From: Verrucomicrobiota bacterium
GTDB taxonomy: Bacteria > Verrucomicrobiota > Kiritimatiellia > SS1-B-03-39 > UBA6053
Reading direction: 5' to 3'
DNA: 64,000 nt
Assembly: GCA_020831635.1 (NCBI GenBank)
Contig: JAFIGC010000003.1
Coordinates: 1-64,000 of the forward strand
The notes beneath the pieces were generated by a model. The model was not told the DNA's origin, searched no databases, and was given only the letters and a program-made list of their open reading frames with translations. Position 1 is the stretch's first letter. Each line of letters opens with the position of its first letter. The position numbers and the translations under genes were made by a program. Positions 16,464 through 26,558 of the stretch are shown in pieces.

Positions 16464-18284
16464 TCATTCTGCCACATTCTGAATCTCGCCCGCACTCTGA
16501 TACAGCAGAAACAGGTTGTCCAGCAGGGCGGTTTCGTCTTCGGCGGGAATGTGCTCCGGCATGCTGCCCTGCCGCAATTTGTTGAGGTACTGGAGGCGCC
16601 AGTTGATGGCCTGTCTGGCTTGTGACAGGGTGGCTTCGGGGATCTTGGCCGCACGTTCCTCGTCGGCCAGCACTTGTTCAATGGCGATTCGGGCCTCCAC
16701 CGCGTGAATGCCTTCAATGATGTGCTGGAAATTCACCGTGGCCAGGGTGCCGTCCTCCCCGGCAAAGAGATAATCGGTGCTGTTGCGCATCAGGTTGACC
16801 CATCCGCCCATATTGAGCAGCGTGCGCACGCCCCACCGACCGCGATCATCCTGACGGGGAACGCGCAGGAAATCCGCCTTGTATCGGGTGAAGCCGATGG
16901 ATTGGGCGTTGCGCTGGGCGTGGCTGGAGACCGTGGCTTCCGCAAGCAAATGATGGCCGACGGGATGTGAACGCTGGTTGCCAGCGCCATTGTTGTGATG
17001 GTGGAAACGCGCGATGGTGGCCCGGGCGTGGCGAAGATTCCAGCCGCCCATCAAACCGCGTTCCGAAACATCGGGAAAATGGTGGGGATTCCAAGGATAC
17101 TCGTGGTAGGCGATGCGCAAACCTTCCCTGGGTTCATTGTTGGCGTGCAGACCGTATCCCCGTCCGTGGGAAATCACGTTCCATTCGCGATCCGGAAACA
17201 AGGTTCGAATGACACTCAGATCCCGTTCGTCGGGCTTGCGGTCGTGTCCGATGCCCAGCAACAGGGATTCGTCGGGAAAACCGGCGGCGCGCAGACGCTC
17301 CAGCGCACCGGCAATGGCCGGCTGCCAAATGGCCTCGGCGCCCTCGCTGCCGAAATAGGGGACGGCGACATTCTCGATTTCTCCGCTGTCTGGATCGATC
17401 ACCTGCACCTCGACGGTTTCAATGGGATCGTGTCCCAGATTGTTGCACCAAATGTAGAACACGGTGAAGCGCGGGGTCCCGACGCGTTCCTTCCATTGGG
17501 CGGCAAAGCGGTCCAATGCCGTGAAGTCGGGTTCCAGCGTGTCGCCGCGCCGAACAAAGCGCACCAATGGGGCGGTGGTCCCAAAATGGGTGCCCAGGGT
17601 GAAGGGCACATAAAACACGTCCTGCCCGACGGAGGCATACCAGTCCAAACTCGCCTCCATCAACCGGAAATGCGCGTCCGACCAAGGGTCCACCCCATAA
17701 CGAAGGGCCACGCTGTCGGGGGAATAGATGAGATTGACGTGGGAAACGAAATCCTTGCTCGCCGGAAGCCGCCAAGAGCCGATCTGCAACTGCAGGGGAA
17801 GGCGCGCCGTCCCCCCGGCATAGGAGATTTGCACCTCTCCCCGGTAGGTGCCGGGCGTGGCGTCGGCGGGAATGTTCGCCGTGAGCCACACTGGGGTGCG
17901 CGCGGCGTCGGGGTCGGGTTGCGGCGCCAGGATTTGATAGCCGGAAACGCCCGGATGCGATCCGTCCGGGAGGGCGTGGGGCTCGCGGGTCCAGGCATAA
18001 CGCACCTGAATGATTCCGCCGTCGAGCCGGGCGCCGTCGGGCCCGGACAAAGCGCCCACTTCCGTTTGGATGGGCCCCCGCCCCAACACCACCGCCTGGC
18101 TGGAGGCTTGCCCCCCTCGGGTTCCCACCATACGCAATTCGCGGATCGCCGGGTCCGGGTTCCAGTCATTGGTAATGAGGGTAAAGGCGCTGGCGGGCAC
18201 CACTTCGGCGGTCAGCGGGGCGGGCAGTCCGCCTGCAAACAGAAGGAAAGCAAGCGATAAAATGGAGGCGAGGCGATGATTCAT
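16464..18284 (-). CDS. Secreted glycoside-hydrolase-like protein (606 aa)
   Basis: It begins with a clear signal peptide (hydrophobic core LASILSLAFLLFAGG, then a small-residue region before AEV). An all-beta N-terminal part (to about residue 190) is followed by a TIM-barrel-like segment with phrases such as FYIWCNNLG and LLLGIGHDRKPDE, as in DUF4091/GH123-type proteins. The final 100 residues are helical. It is probably a periplasmic or extracellular enzyme on a polysaccharide, but catalytic residues were not identified. The next gene upstream is the PQQ-propeller gene. Confidence 0.55.
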   Translation of the reverse strand: MNHRLASILSLAFLLFAGGLPAPLTAEVVPASAFTLITNDWNPDPAIRELRMVGTRGGQASSQAVVLGRGPIQTEVGALSGPDGARLDGGIIQVRYAWTREPHALPDGSHPGVSGYQILAPQPDPDAARTPVWLTANIPADATPGTYRGEVQISYAGGTARLPLQLQIGSWRLPASKDFVSHVNLIYSPDSVALRYGVDPWSDAHFRLMEASLDWYASVGQDVFYVPFTLGTHFGTTAPLVRFVRRGDTLEPDFTALDRFAAQWKERVGTPRFTVFYIWCNNLGHDPIETVEVQVIDPDSGEIENVAVPYFGSEGAEAIWQPAIAGALERLRAAGFPDESLLLGIGHDRKPDERDLSVIRTLFPDREWNVISHGRGYGLHANNEPREGLRIAYHEYPWNPHHFPDVSERGLMGGWNLRHARATIARFHHHNNGAGNQRSHPVGHHLLAEATVSSHAQRNAQSIGFTRYKADFLRVPRQDDRGRWGVRTLLNMGGWVNLMRNSTDYLFAGEDGTLATVNFQHIIEGIHAVEARIAIEQVLADEERAAKIPEATLSQARQAINWRLQYLNKLRQGSMPEHIPAEDETALLDNLFLLYQSAGEIQNVAE

Positions 18285-18331
18285 GGTGTTTCCTTGGGTT
18301 TGTTTGTGATCATGTTCAATTAGATGAAAAG

Positions 18332-21300
18332 TTACCGAAAAGCCAGTATCCGTCCGGCAGTGGTGGTGACGAGAATCGTGCCATGGCTGATGGCGATGCC
18401 GTCGGGAATCACCTGCTCATGCACTTGGCCAAAGCGGAACTGACGGTGATGAATGACGCGGTAGCTGTCGGGAATGATGCCCAGTTCTCCGGGAGAAATG
18501 GCGGGCACGTCGATGATGCGGTGGGTGCCGTCGGCAACCTCAATCACGAGCAAACGAATTTGGTTGTCCTTGCGGCCCGCCAGATAAAGGCGCTCCCACG
18601 CGCCGACAACGCTGTGAACGACATCGAAGGGGTGATTGGGAATATTCACCACTCGCTCGGCGCCATCCTTCAAAACGGTCATGTACTTGTCATGATAACC
18701 GTGCACATCGACGCGCAGGCCGTCGGGCCGAATGACCACCCCGGGATTGCCATCGGCATTATAGCCCATCCACTGGTCAAGCGGGCGAATCCAAGTGGAC
18801 CCCCCGCGAATGCCGCCGCCGACGGGAAAAGCGTGGGGCGCCTCGGCTTCGGTATTGCCGCCGCGAATGTGGGGAGCGCCGCTCAAAGCCAGCGTATCGG
18901 GGTCAATGACGGTGTTGAACAGTTGCAGCTTGTCCGCATAGACCTGCAGGATGTCGTTTACCCGTGGCGCGGAGGCGGGACCAAAAACCGATTGCTTGCG
19001 AATGGCCCCGGTGGCGGGATCCAAGGCCCAGAGGCGGATGCCGTCCTCCAAGGCGCTGTGGCGTCCGGCGGTCACGAACAGCAGGCCGTTGAAGAGCGTC
19101 GGAGGAGGCACCGGATGCAGGGCCTCCACTTGTTCGTGGGCAAGGATCATCTCGCCATTGGGGGAAGCGAGGAATTGCCAGATGATGCGGCCGCATTCCA
19201 GATGAATGGCGCTCACGGTGCCGTCGCCTGCGCCCACGAAAGCCGTCGAACCGGCCAGGGTTGGCGGACCGCTGATACGCCCGCCGAAGTGAACCGACCA
19301 TTGCAGCGAGCCATCCTCAAGGTTCAGACAATCCAGACGATGCGCGTCGGGCGCGGCCACCAGAACCCTGCGTCCATCGGCCACCGGCTGGGTCAAGGGC
19401 CCGGACACATTGGGGTTGAAGCGCCAACCCTGTTGGAGGGCGCGGGCCGACCTCGGCCCGGTGCCCACGGCCAAGCGGGTCTCCCACAGCAAGCGTGGTT
19501 CCGCCGCCGCGGTCTCGGTCGTCCAGGCGTTCCGTTCAATATTCCCGCGAAAGGTCGGCCAATCCGCGGCTTGAGGGGCGGCGATGGAGGCCGTGCCCTC
19601 TTGCAACAGACGTTGATCGTCCGGCAACGGCGTTGGCGGCTCGCGCAGGATCAGGGCCCCGCCCACGGTCAGCGAGCTGTGTGCGCCCACCGTGCCCAAC
19701 ATCGGATTCGCATAGAGCATGCCGTTGGCCGGGGTGGACCGGGTGTCGTAGCGTTGACTGCTGAGCGTATTGCCGCGCATGTCCGGTGGCGTCTCGCCAT
19801 CCAAGGCCACCGCCGCATTGCCCTTGAAATAAAAGCGGGGCGAAACGGCGTGATATTGTCCCTCGTATCCCCCTCCGCTGGAAGAACCCGGCGAAGGCAC
19901 CCTGATTGTGCGTACGGTGGAGCCTCCCCGCAAATCGAAGAGGTTCACATGATATTCGCCTACCAGAATGGCCAAGTTCTCTTGAATGGCGATGGCCTGA
20001 CGTCCGTTGTAATCTTCGATGTCGGAAAAATCCGTGCGCACGAAGTGGCTCCGTCCCGTGGCGGCATCGATGGAAACCATGCGGTTGGCGGCGTACTGGT
20101 CATACCCCGCCCCTTGGCGACTCACCGGGCGCATGGCCCGTTCGCGCTTGCCCGCTTCCACCAAATAAGTCGAGGCGACCACCGCGCCGTGACCGATGCC
20201 CAAAAAGTTGGACGGCATGCCGGCGACGTCGGTATTGCGCCACAACTCGCGACCGCTGGCGGCATCCAACGCCACCACCGCCACCGCGGGGTTGAATTTG
20301 ACATTGTCGTAGATCCCATCGATCCGGTAGTCGAGATTTTCAGTGAGCATCACCACCACCCGATTGCCGTCGCTGACCACTTGTTCGGCAGGGTGTTCAA
20401 ACTCCTTTTCCCAGATCAATCCACGGGTCTCGGCATCGGCCACCCGCACCGTGCGCCGACCATTGGTCCAATAAATGCGCTCGCCGCAGGAGCCGATCTG
20501 ATTCCAACGCGAAGCGCTGTATTGATGCCCCCCATTGCGCTGGAAGTCGGCGCCCAAGGCCAAACCGCCCTCCACTTCGGCGCCCGTGAGCAAATCCTGC
20601 GCCGGCACCACGCCATCTTCACCCAGACGGTGCAAACGGTAGATGCGCTTGCCATCGGAAAAATCACCCTCGCGCCAAGAATCCGTGCGTTCTCCATGTC
20701 CACCCGCACGCAGGAGCACTCCGGAGAACGCATCGCGGGCAATGGGTCCCCAAAGGGCCACGCGTTCGCTGACGAAAGGCGTGAAGCGGGCGGTACGCGG
20801 TCCGCCGATAAACTGGTAGCTGTGGCCAAAATATCGTCGCTGCCCATGTGACCCCGGCTGTCCCGATGCCAACCCAGCCAGACATCCATGCCGTCGGGCC
20901 GTTGCTTGCGCAGTTCCGTCCACGAACCCTCCTCCGAAAACAACGCCAGACCATGACCCGGCGCAATCACCCGCTCGGCCTCGGCCCGGCTGACCGCGGC
21001 ATTGGCGGACGGATCGACGATCAGCACATTCACCGAAGAATCCCGTAGCGGCAGGCGATCCGTCTGTCGCCACACCCGTGCATCGGCCACCGGATGCGCG
21101 CCCGCTGCCCGGAAGGCCTCGTTTCGGGCCGCCACCCGCTCCGCATCCCGATGCAGAGCCACCACCACATGACGACCGCGCTCGGCCAAGGCAATGGCCA
21201 AACCGGCATCCGCCGGTTCCACCAACACCACCAAACCAGCCTCCGCACCCGAATGAGCAAGAACCGCATCCACATCCAGGGCGGCGACATTCAGGGACAA

Positions 21301-21333
21301 CAGGAAAAAGGATATCAAGCACGATACGCGCAT
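18332..21333 (-). CDS. PQQ-like beta-propeller protein with N-terminal methyltransferase-like domain, frameshifted
   Basis: The product needs two frames. The N-terminal part, from the ATG at 21333, has a signal peptide (MRVSCLISFFLLSLNV) and a Rossmann-like region (AVLAHSGAEAGLVVLVEP, LRDSSVNVLIVDPSA), and runs to GHMGSDDI. The rest is in another frame and has repeated PQQ-type blades (AADWPTFRGN, LYLAGRKDN). The switch is at the run of four A (plus strand) at 20828-20831. One extra base there would restore a 1,000-residue protein. This may be a real pseudogene or a sequencing or assembly error. Related secreted proteins bind no proven cofactor. Confidence 0.7.
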
Positions 21334-21682
21334 GGGAACTCCAAAAAATGAGACGGGTCATGAAAAAAACACTACTCGGCAAAAAAAGGCCGACACCCAC
21401 GCAAACATGCCAAATGCCGACCTAGTACTCTGTAAACCATAAATCTTCGCATAGGATTGGTCTATTTTGGATGCTGGAAATGGGAGGAGGGACTTGTGCA
21501 ACCTGGAAGGTTGTTTGCATGAAAGAAACCTGTGAAATCGGATTGATAATGTCAAGGATGGAAATTTGACAGATTTCCATGATTCCGTTAGGGTATATTT
21601 ATCCGGAAGGCCTGCTGACTGGATTCCGGGCGGGTTGCTTTTCGGATGAAAACCAACTGCAACAACCGAAAGGAGTATTCTC
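21334..21682. other. Gene-free spacer with two short hairpins
   Basis: About 350 bases separate the PQQ gene from the cupin gene, and no frame looks coding. Two small inverted repeats are visible: CAACCT-GGA-AGGTTG near 21498 and GGAAAT-N7-ATTTCC near 21560. The TTGACA within the second could be a -35 element for the cupin gene, but no well-spaced -10 was found. Confidence 0.35.
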
Positions 21683-22186
21683 ATGCAACGCACAGCCGTA
21701 TATTCTGTTCTTGTCAGTCTCTTGTGGACCGCAGGAACCGCCCTTCACGCGGGGATGGAAATGGAAAAAGGTTCACTCCCCTATCGGGGGGAAGGCGGAC
21801 ATATCATGATCAACGCCGAGGACCTCGAATGGGGCGATGTCGCCTCCATGGCCCCGCCCGCGAAAATCGCGGTCATTGAAGGGGATTTGAGCCAAGAGGA
21901 ACCCTTCACCTTCCGCCTCAAATTGCCCGCGGGCTATATCGTGGCACCCCACGTTCATCCCGCCTACGAACGGGTCACCGTCATTCAGGGCGTCTTCCAT
22001 TTCTCCCACGGAAAAGAATTCGACCGGGAAAAAACCATGGCCCTGCGCGTAGGCGGGGTGGCCATCATGCCTCCCGGCGACCCCATGTTCGGCTACACCG
22101 AGGAAGAAACCATCATTCAACTCCACGGCACCGGCCCCTGGGGCATCGAATACCTCAATTCCGAGGATGATCCTCGCAACCAGTAG
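21683..22186 (+). CDS. Secreted cupin-domain protein (167 aa)
   Basis: It starts with a signal peptide (YSVLVSLLWTAGTALHAG) and carries one cupin: motif 1 in APHVHPAYERVTVIQGVFHF and motif 2 in MPPGDPMFGYTEEE, where the usual motif-2 His is not present. AAAGGAG lies upstream of the ATG at 21683. A periplasmic cupin of this shape may bind a metal, sugar or phenolic, but the substrate is unknown. It stands alone with a terminator-like hairpin after it. Confidence 0.72.
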   Translation: MQRTAVYSVLVSLLWTAGTALHAGMEMEKGSLPYRGEGGHIMINAEDLEWGDVASMAPPAKIAVIEGDLSQEEPFTFRLKLPAGYIVAPHVHPAYERVTVIQGVFHFSHGKEFDREKTMALRVGGVAIMPPGDPMFGYTEEETIIQLHGTGPWGIEYLNSEDDPRNQ

Positions 22187-22216
22187 TCTCCGCAATCCAC
22201 AACACAAATCCCCACT

Positions 22217-22249
22217 GGCCAACCCGCACCGGTTGGCCTGCGGTATTTT
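22217..22249 (+). terminator. Possible rho-independent terminator of the cupin gene
   Basis: The arms GGCCAACC (22217-22224) and GGTTGGCC (22231-22238) form an 8-bp perfect stem with a 6-nt loop. A short T run follows at 22246-22249, separated by seven bases. The T tract is weak, so the call is tentative. Confidence 0.45.
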
Positions 22250-22269
22250 AAACGCGGGAAAACATGCCT

Positions 22270-22315
22270 TTCCGAGCGTCGGAAGACATTTTTCAAAGGC
22301 TTCCGAGCGTCGGAA
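22270..22315. repeat. Two copies of the palindrome TTCCGAGCGTCGGAA
   Basis: The palindrome (arms TTCCGA/TCGGAA, GCG loop) occurs at 22270-22284 and 22301-22315, spaced by one 31-base period. The architecture of a short perfect palindrome with a 3-nt loop matches the elements at 68-151 and 182-521, though the sequence differs. It is intergenic, upstream of the transglycosylase gene. Confidence 0.6.
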
Positions 22316-22450
22316 ATTCAGATTTAAGACGGATGAATTTTTTGAGGAGAACCCGGCGCAAGATGCGCCGCCCCCATGTTTTCACGGCCTTGAAAATACT
22401 TTCCGAAAGATCGTGATGGAAAATCGGGGAATCTGCTACACTGTCACGGT

Positions 22451-23137
22451 ATGAGCTTTCACCCCCCGAGGTTTGATGATGAGCAAACCCGTCCACGCCT
22501 CAATGGCTGGACCTTGGGTATCTGTCTGTTTGTCGCCCTCTGGGTGGTGTGGACGCTGGCGCATCCTTTGTGGCTGGTTCCGACGGACGACCAACGCGCG
22601 AAGTCGGATGCCCGCATGTTGGCGCTGGAGGACGTCCCGCCCCCGGTGGTGGATCTCGGGCGCATCACCGACCTGCTGGTGGAGGCGATCGTGCAAATCG
22701 AATCGGCGGGCAACCCCACCCTCGTCGGCGGGGTCGGCGAACGGGGACTCATGCAAATCCGCGAGGGCACCTGGCGGGAAGTCACCCGGCGCCATTATGG
22801 CCAGGCCATTCCCTTTGACCGGGCTTTCGAGCCGGAACTCAACCGACGGGTGGGACGTCTCTATCTGGGCGACCTGCAGGCTTTTCTTTACCGCCACCGC
22901 GACGAATGGTCCGCGGACATGCGTTCCTTGCTATTTGCCGCCTACAATGCCGGCCCCAGGCGGGTAAAAAACGGAGGGTTCACGCTTTCCACGCTTCCCG
23001 CGCAAACCCAAAGCTACGTCCGCCGCGCCTCGGCCCTGCACGACTGGTATCTGGAAAAGGAAGAGACCCGCATTCTCCACGAGTTGCTCGACCGGGCCGC
23101 GCCCGAGCCGGTCAACGCCCCCGTCAACGCACCGTGA
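22451..23137 (+). CDS. Lytic transglycosylase, SLT/Slt70-type domain
   Basis: The N-terminus has one transmembrane anchor (residues 20-37). The SLT domain starts with the catalytic Glu, E84 in IVQIESAGNP, followed by GERGLMQI and AAYNAGPRRVKNGG. These are the three usual SLT motifs. The enzyme would cleave peptidoglycan on the periplasmic side. Its stop overlaps the umuC stop tail-to-tail, so it is convergent with umuC, and that overlap has no regulatory meaning. The cutoff for the anchor versus a cleavable signal is unclear. Confidence 0.83.
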   Translation: MSFHPPRFDDEQTRPRLNGWTLGICLFVALWVVWTLAHPLWLVPTDDQRAKSDARMLALEDVPPPVVDLGRITDLLVEAIVQIESAGNPTLVGGVGERGLMQIREGTWREVTRRHYGQAIPFDRAFEPELNRRVGRLYLGDLQAFLYRHRDEWSADMRSLLFAAYNAGPRRVKNGGFTLSTLPAQTQSYVRRASALHDWYLEKEETRILHELLDRAAPEPVNAPVNAP

Positions 23138-24386
23138 GCACCTCCTCCAGACAGGTGGTGTAGCGCGGGCTCAGCCGCTCCTGCCGCAGTTTCCACTGTT
23201 CCCGACGAAATCCCGCAGCCCCCGTTTGCAGGCTGCCCTTGCCGTACCGCTGGTTCACCCGATCCATCACCGCCATGACCCGGTCGTGCCGCGGACCCGG
23301 ATCCGCGCAAAACAAATCTTGCTGCACCGCCTGCGGACGCACCAGACCCGAAAGCCAAACCCCCACTTTTTTGTACGCGTACCCGGTCCGAAAAATCCGG
23401 GACAGGGCCGCCTCCGCCTGCCGCGTGAGCGCCAATGTGTCGTCCGTGGGCACGGACAGGCGGCATTCGGTCTGGTTCACGTATTGGGGCGCGCCTTCCC
23501 GAAAAGGATTGGTTTCCAGATAGACGGTCAGATTGCCGGCGAGAAACTTTTGCCGACGCAGTTTCACCCCGCACTCGGCCACATAATAAGCCAGGGCCTC
23601 GCGCACCAGGGTCTCATCCGTCAACTCGCGTCCAAAACTTTTGGCGGTGCCCAGCATTTTTTTGGGCGGCGGCGCCACCTCCATGGACAATTGCGGATGA
23701 CCCAGCAGTTCCCGTTTGAGCCGCAGGCCGTTCACGGTCAGTTCCTTGCGCACCCATTCGTCCGAAAGCGCGGTGAATTGCGCCGCCGTGCCCACGCCCC
23801 GGGACTGCAAACGGGCCGCGATCCGCCGTCCGATCCCCCAAAGATCCTCCACCGGAAAATCGGACAGCGCCCGCGCCCGGGTCTCCTCGTCGGCAATGAC
23901 AAATACATTGCGGGTGCGGTCCCGCTCCCGCTTGGCCATGCGGCTGGCCACTTTGGTCAGGGCCTTGGTCGGCGCGATCCCCACGCCCACGGGCAGCCCC
24001 GTCCATTGGTGAACCCGGGCCCGCACCCGCTGGGCGTAGGCGGTCAAATCGGTTTCGCAGTCCGGCACCCGCAAAAACGCCTCGTCAATGCTGTAGACCT
24101 CCAGATCGGGGGTCATTGTCGCCAGGGTTTCCATCACCCGACGGCTCATGTCGCCGTAGAGCGGATAATTCGAAGAAAACACAGCCACCCCGTGCCGCTC
24201 CAACAACGGCATCGACTGATAGGCCGGTTTCCACATGGGAATGCCCAAGGACTTCGCCTCCCGATTCGCGGCAATCACGCAGCCATCGTTGTTGCTCAAC
24301 ACCACCACCGGGCGCCCCCATAAATCGGGGCGAAACACCTGCTCGCAACTCGCGTAAAAACTGTTCACATCCACCAAGGCAATCAT
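23124..24386 (-). CDS. umuC: Y-family DNA polymerase UmuC (translesion polymerase V catalytic subunit)
   Basis: Nearly every UmuC signature is visible: IALVDVNSFYASCEQVFRP at the start, VVVLSNNDGCVIAANREAKS, YSIDEAFL (catalytic acids) and the helix-hairpin-helix region DLWGIGRRIAARL. The C-terminus LSPRYTT is the UmuC-specific ending. The length is 420 residues from the ATG at 24386, matching E. coli. No umuD is adjacent, and no LexA-like site was recognised, so partner and control must lie elsewhere. It may act as a stand-alone translesion polymerase. Confidence 0.92.
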   Translation of the reverse strand: MIALVDVNSFYASCEQVFRPDLWGRPVVVLSNNDGCVIAANREAKSLGIPMWKPAYQSMPLLERHGVAVFSSNYPLYGDMSRRVMETLATMTPDLEVYSIDEAFLRVPDCETDLTAYAQRVRARVHQWTGLPVGVGIAPTKALTKVASRMAKRERDRTRNVFVIADEETRARALSDFPVEDLWGIGRRIAARLQSRGVGTAAQFTALSDEWVRKELTVNGLRLKRELLGHPQLSMEVAPPPKKMLGTAKSFGRELTDETLVREALAYYVAECGVKLRRQKFLAGNLTVYLETNPFREGAPQYVNQTECRLSVPTDDTLALTRQAEAALSRIFRTGYAYKKVGVWLSGLVRPQAVQQDLFCADPGPRHDRVMAVMDRVNQRYGKGSLQTGAAGFRREQWKLRQERLSPRYTTCLEEVLTVR

Positions 24387-24870
24387 GCATGGACTATACA
24401 TTTGGATTTACGAGAATGCAAGCCGCGAAAAGGGAAGATGACGAAAAGATTGGGATTGGGATTACGAGTAGGATTACGAGTAGGATTAGGATTCCGTTCC
24501 CCTCTCCGCGCTCTCTGCGTCCTCCTGTTCAAAAAACACGTGGATTGGAACGGAGGTTCTGATTAGGATTAGGATTTTTTCAATGATCGACCACTCCGCA
24601 TTCCGCATTCGTCACTCCGCACTCCAAAGCCCCCTTTCGCCCCTGCCGATGCGGCGATCGGCGCGCCCGTCCCCATGGCCCCATGGCCCCAAAAAACTCG
24701 AAACCAGAACCCAAGATCCGTGTGGATTCGCGTCCATTCGCGGTTGAAAATTCCAGAACCCAAACCACAAGCCAAGATCAGTGGAAATCAGTGTGATCAG
24801 TGGTTTTCTTCTCTTCTTCTTCAAGTTCAACGTTCGCTTTCCATACAGTTATCGGCAAGGGACTGCCGAT
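24387..24870. repeat. Repeat-rich spacer with GATTACGAGTAG tandem
   Basis: No gene is supported. From about 24448 to 24491 a degenerate tandem of GATTACGAGTAG / GATTGG words occurs, with further GATTAGGATT words at about 24561. At 24595-24630, CCGCATTCCGCATTCGTC and CACTCCGCACTC are the complement of the GACGAGTGCGGAG words at 16003. The stretch from 24718 to 24810 has ATCCGTGTGGATTC and GTGGAAATCAGTGTG, also of repeat character. Confidence 0.55.
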
Positions 24871-26388
24871 CTACTGTTGCCGACTCATCACCGGACCGTA
24901 CAGCCCCCGCACGGAGCGCTGCCACCAGACCCCGCGCTCCCGGCGGGTCACCGGATCGGTGTAGCGCACCTGATACGTCACAAAGCGGAGGTGGTTGGGC
25001 GGCTGATCGGAAAAGGGATTGATGTCCAACAGGGACACGATGCGGGGATCATTGGTGAGCAAGCCCTCGGCGAGGCGGAACATCCAGGGGTGCTCGCGAA
25101 TGGCGGCGGGATTGCTTGCGCCCGCGGAAATTTCGTCCGCCATCTTCCAGTCCAAACGCGGAAAATGCAGACCCGAAAACCGGGGCAATCGCTGGGGATG
25201 ACCGGGTTTGGCCTTGAACAGGTATTCCCGCCACTGTTGTCCGTCCCGACTGCCCTGTACCTCCACCTCGAAACGGTGCGGGCGCACGCTGGGAAACATG
25301 CCGTAGACCCCGGACGCGCCGGCCTGTTGCAACACCCGCGCGGTTTCGCGCCAGGGCGGCCAAAACGCCTCCGGCTGCCGCAACCAGATGCCCCCCAGGC
25401 AAACGGGCGCCCACAGAAACATCCAGACCCACGCGGCCCCGCCGACCCGTTTGCGTACGCGGGTAGGATCCGCCGGGGCCGGAGCCCATTTTTCCGGCAA
25501 CCATTCCCGCCAGGCCCGGTCGTCCACCAACGCGAAAGACAACAGAATCACCAGCCAAGGATAATGGCCGTAATTGCCGCTCACCACAATCAGCAACATC
25601 AGCACCGAAAAGCCCCCGGCCGCGATTTGGCGGTAGGTGCGCGGAAAAAACACGTAGAAAGGCAGAACGGTTTCGATGAGCAGCACCCCCCAAAGGCTGT
25701 ATTTCAAGGCGGAGCCGGGCAACTGATGCAAAAACCAAGCCAACAGGGTGGGCAGCGGCTGGGTCTCGAAATAGACGTGCAGGGCCGTTTCCCGCATCCA
25801 AAACGGATCGCCGCCCGTGAGTTTGACCCAGGCCGAACTGAACATCACCTTCACCAAAATCAGATTGCACATCCACAAACCCACGCGGCGGAGGGGAATG
25901 TCCCGAGGTACCGGCAGACTCCATTGACGCGGGGCGCTCAGGAAAAAGGCCGCGAAGCCCACTTCCGCCAACAAAAAATCACCCTGGAAACGCATCCAGG
26001 GTCCGCTCACCTGCATCAGCGACACCCAACTCACCCAAGCGATCAAATTGGCCCACCACACCGCTTTGCCCGCGACCATGAACAAAGCGGAAAACGCGCC
26101 GAGCCCGAGCACGGCATAGAGCAGGCCCATGCCCTCGGAGAGCCAAAACAGCGAGGGCGCGCGCAAAAACGGCATGTTGCCGGAAACAGAGCGGATCTCC
26201 TCCAGCGTTTGGGAAATGGGGCTGAGGCCTCCCGGACCGATCAGACCGCCCGCCTGCGCGGCAAAAGACCAAAACGCGAAGAAGTACACCAGCCCCAACC
26301 CGCGCAACAGCCCATGGGTGGCCACCCCGTACGTATTGTCGGGTCGACGCCACCTTGCCTGCCAAACGTTTTGAATCCACCTCTTCAT
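24871..26388 (-). CDS. Lipase maturation factor family membrane protein
   Basis: A 505-residue polytopic protein whose phrases match the LMF1 family: SGDP-like GGDPFWMRETAL, VYFETQPLPTLLAWFLHQLP, NYGHYPWL, then the C-terminal soluble part with LDWKM, NPFSDQPPNHLRFV and GVWWQR. Eukaryotic LMF1 assists lipoprotein lipase folding in the ER. Bacterial members have unknown roles, perhaps in folding or lipid chemistry at the inner membrane. About eight helices precede the C-terminal domain. The neighbours are not lipases. Confidence 0.75.
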   Translation of the reverse strand: MKRWIQNVWQARWRRPDNTYGVATHGLLRGLGLVYFFAFWSFAAQAGGLIGPGGLSPISQTLEEIRSVSGNMPFLRAPSLFWLSEGMGLLYAVLGLGAFSALFMVAGKAVWWANLIAWVSWVSLMQVSGPWMRFQGDFLLAEVGFAAFFLSAPRQWSLPVPRDIPLRRVGLWMCNLILVKVMFSSAWVKLTGGDPFWMRETALHVYFETQPLPTLLAWFLHQLPGSALKYSLWGVLLIETVLPFYVFFPRTYRQIAAGGFSVLMLLIVVSGNYGHYPWLVILLSFALVDDRAWREWLPEKWAPAPADPTRVRKRVGGAAWVWMFLWAPVCLGGIWLRQPEAFWPPWRETARVLQQAGASGVYGMFPSVRPHRFEVEVQGSRDGQQWREYLFKAKPGHPQRLPRFSGLHFPRLDWKMADEISAGASNPAAIREHPWMFRLAEGLLTNDPRIVSLLDINPFSDQPPNHLRFVTYQVRYTDPVTRRERGVWWQRSVRGLYGPVMSRQQ

Positions 26389-26558
26389 CCTTTCCCCATA
26401 CGATTCCCCGGCGAACAGTGCAAGCGCGGGCGGAAGGAAACGTCCTCGGGGTTATACGCTTTGAAGGCATTCGGGGGGGGACAGGAGAGCCAATCTCCGC
26501 ATTGGCGGGGCGAATTCGGGGGCGAACTCCTTCAAAGTTCATGCCCTTGGAAAGAACT

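Noticed and set aside
20831-21400. N-terminal third of the 1,022-residue frame as real protein
   Set aside because: It is Gly/Cys/Arg-rich shadow sequence; the signal-peptide-bearing frame opposite is the real N-terminus.
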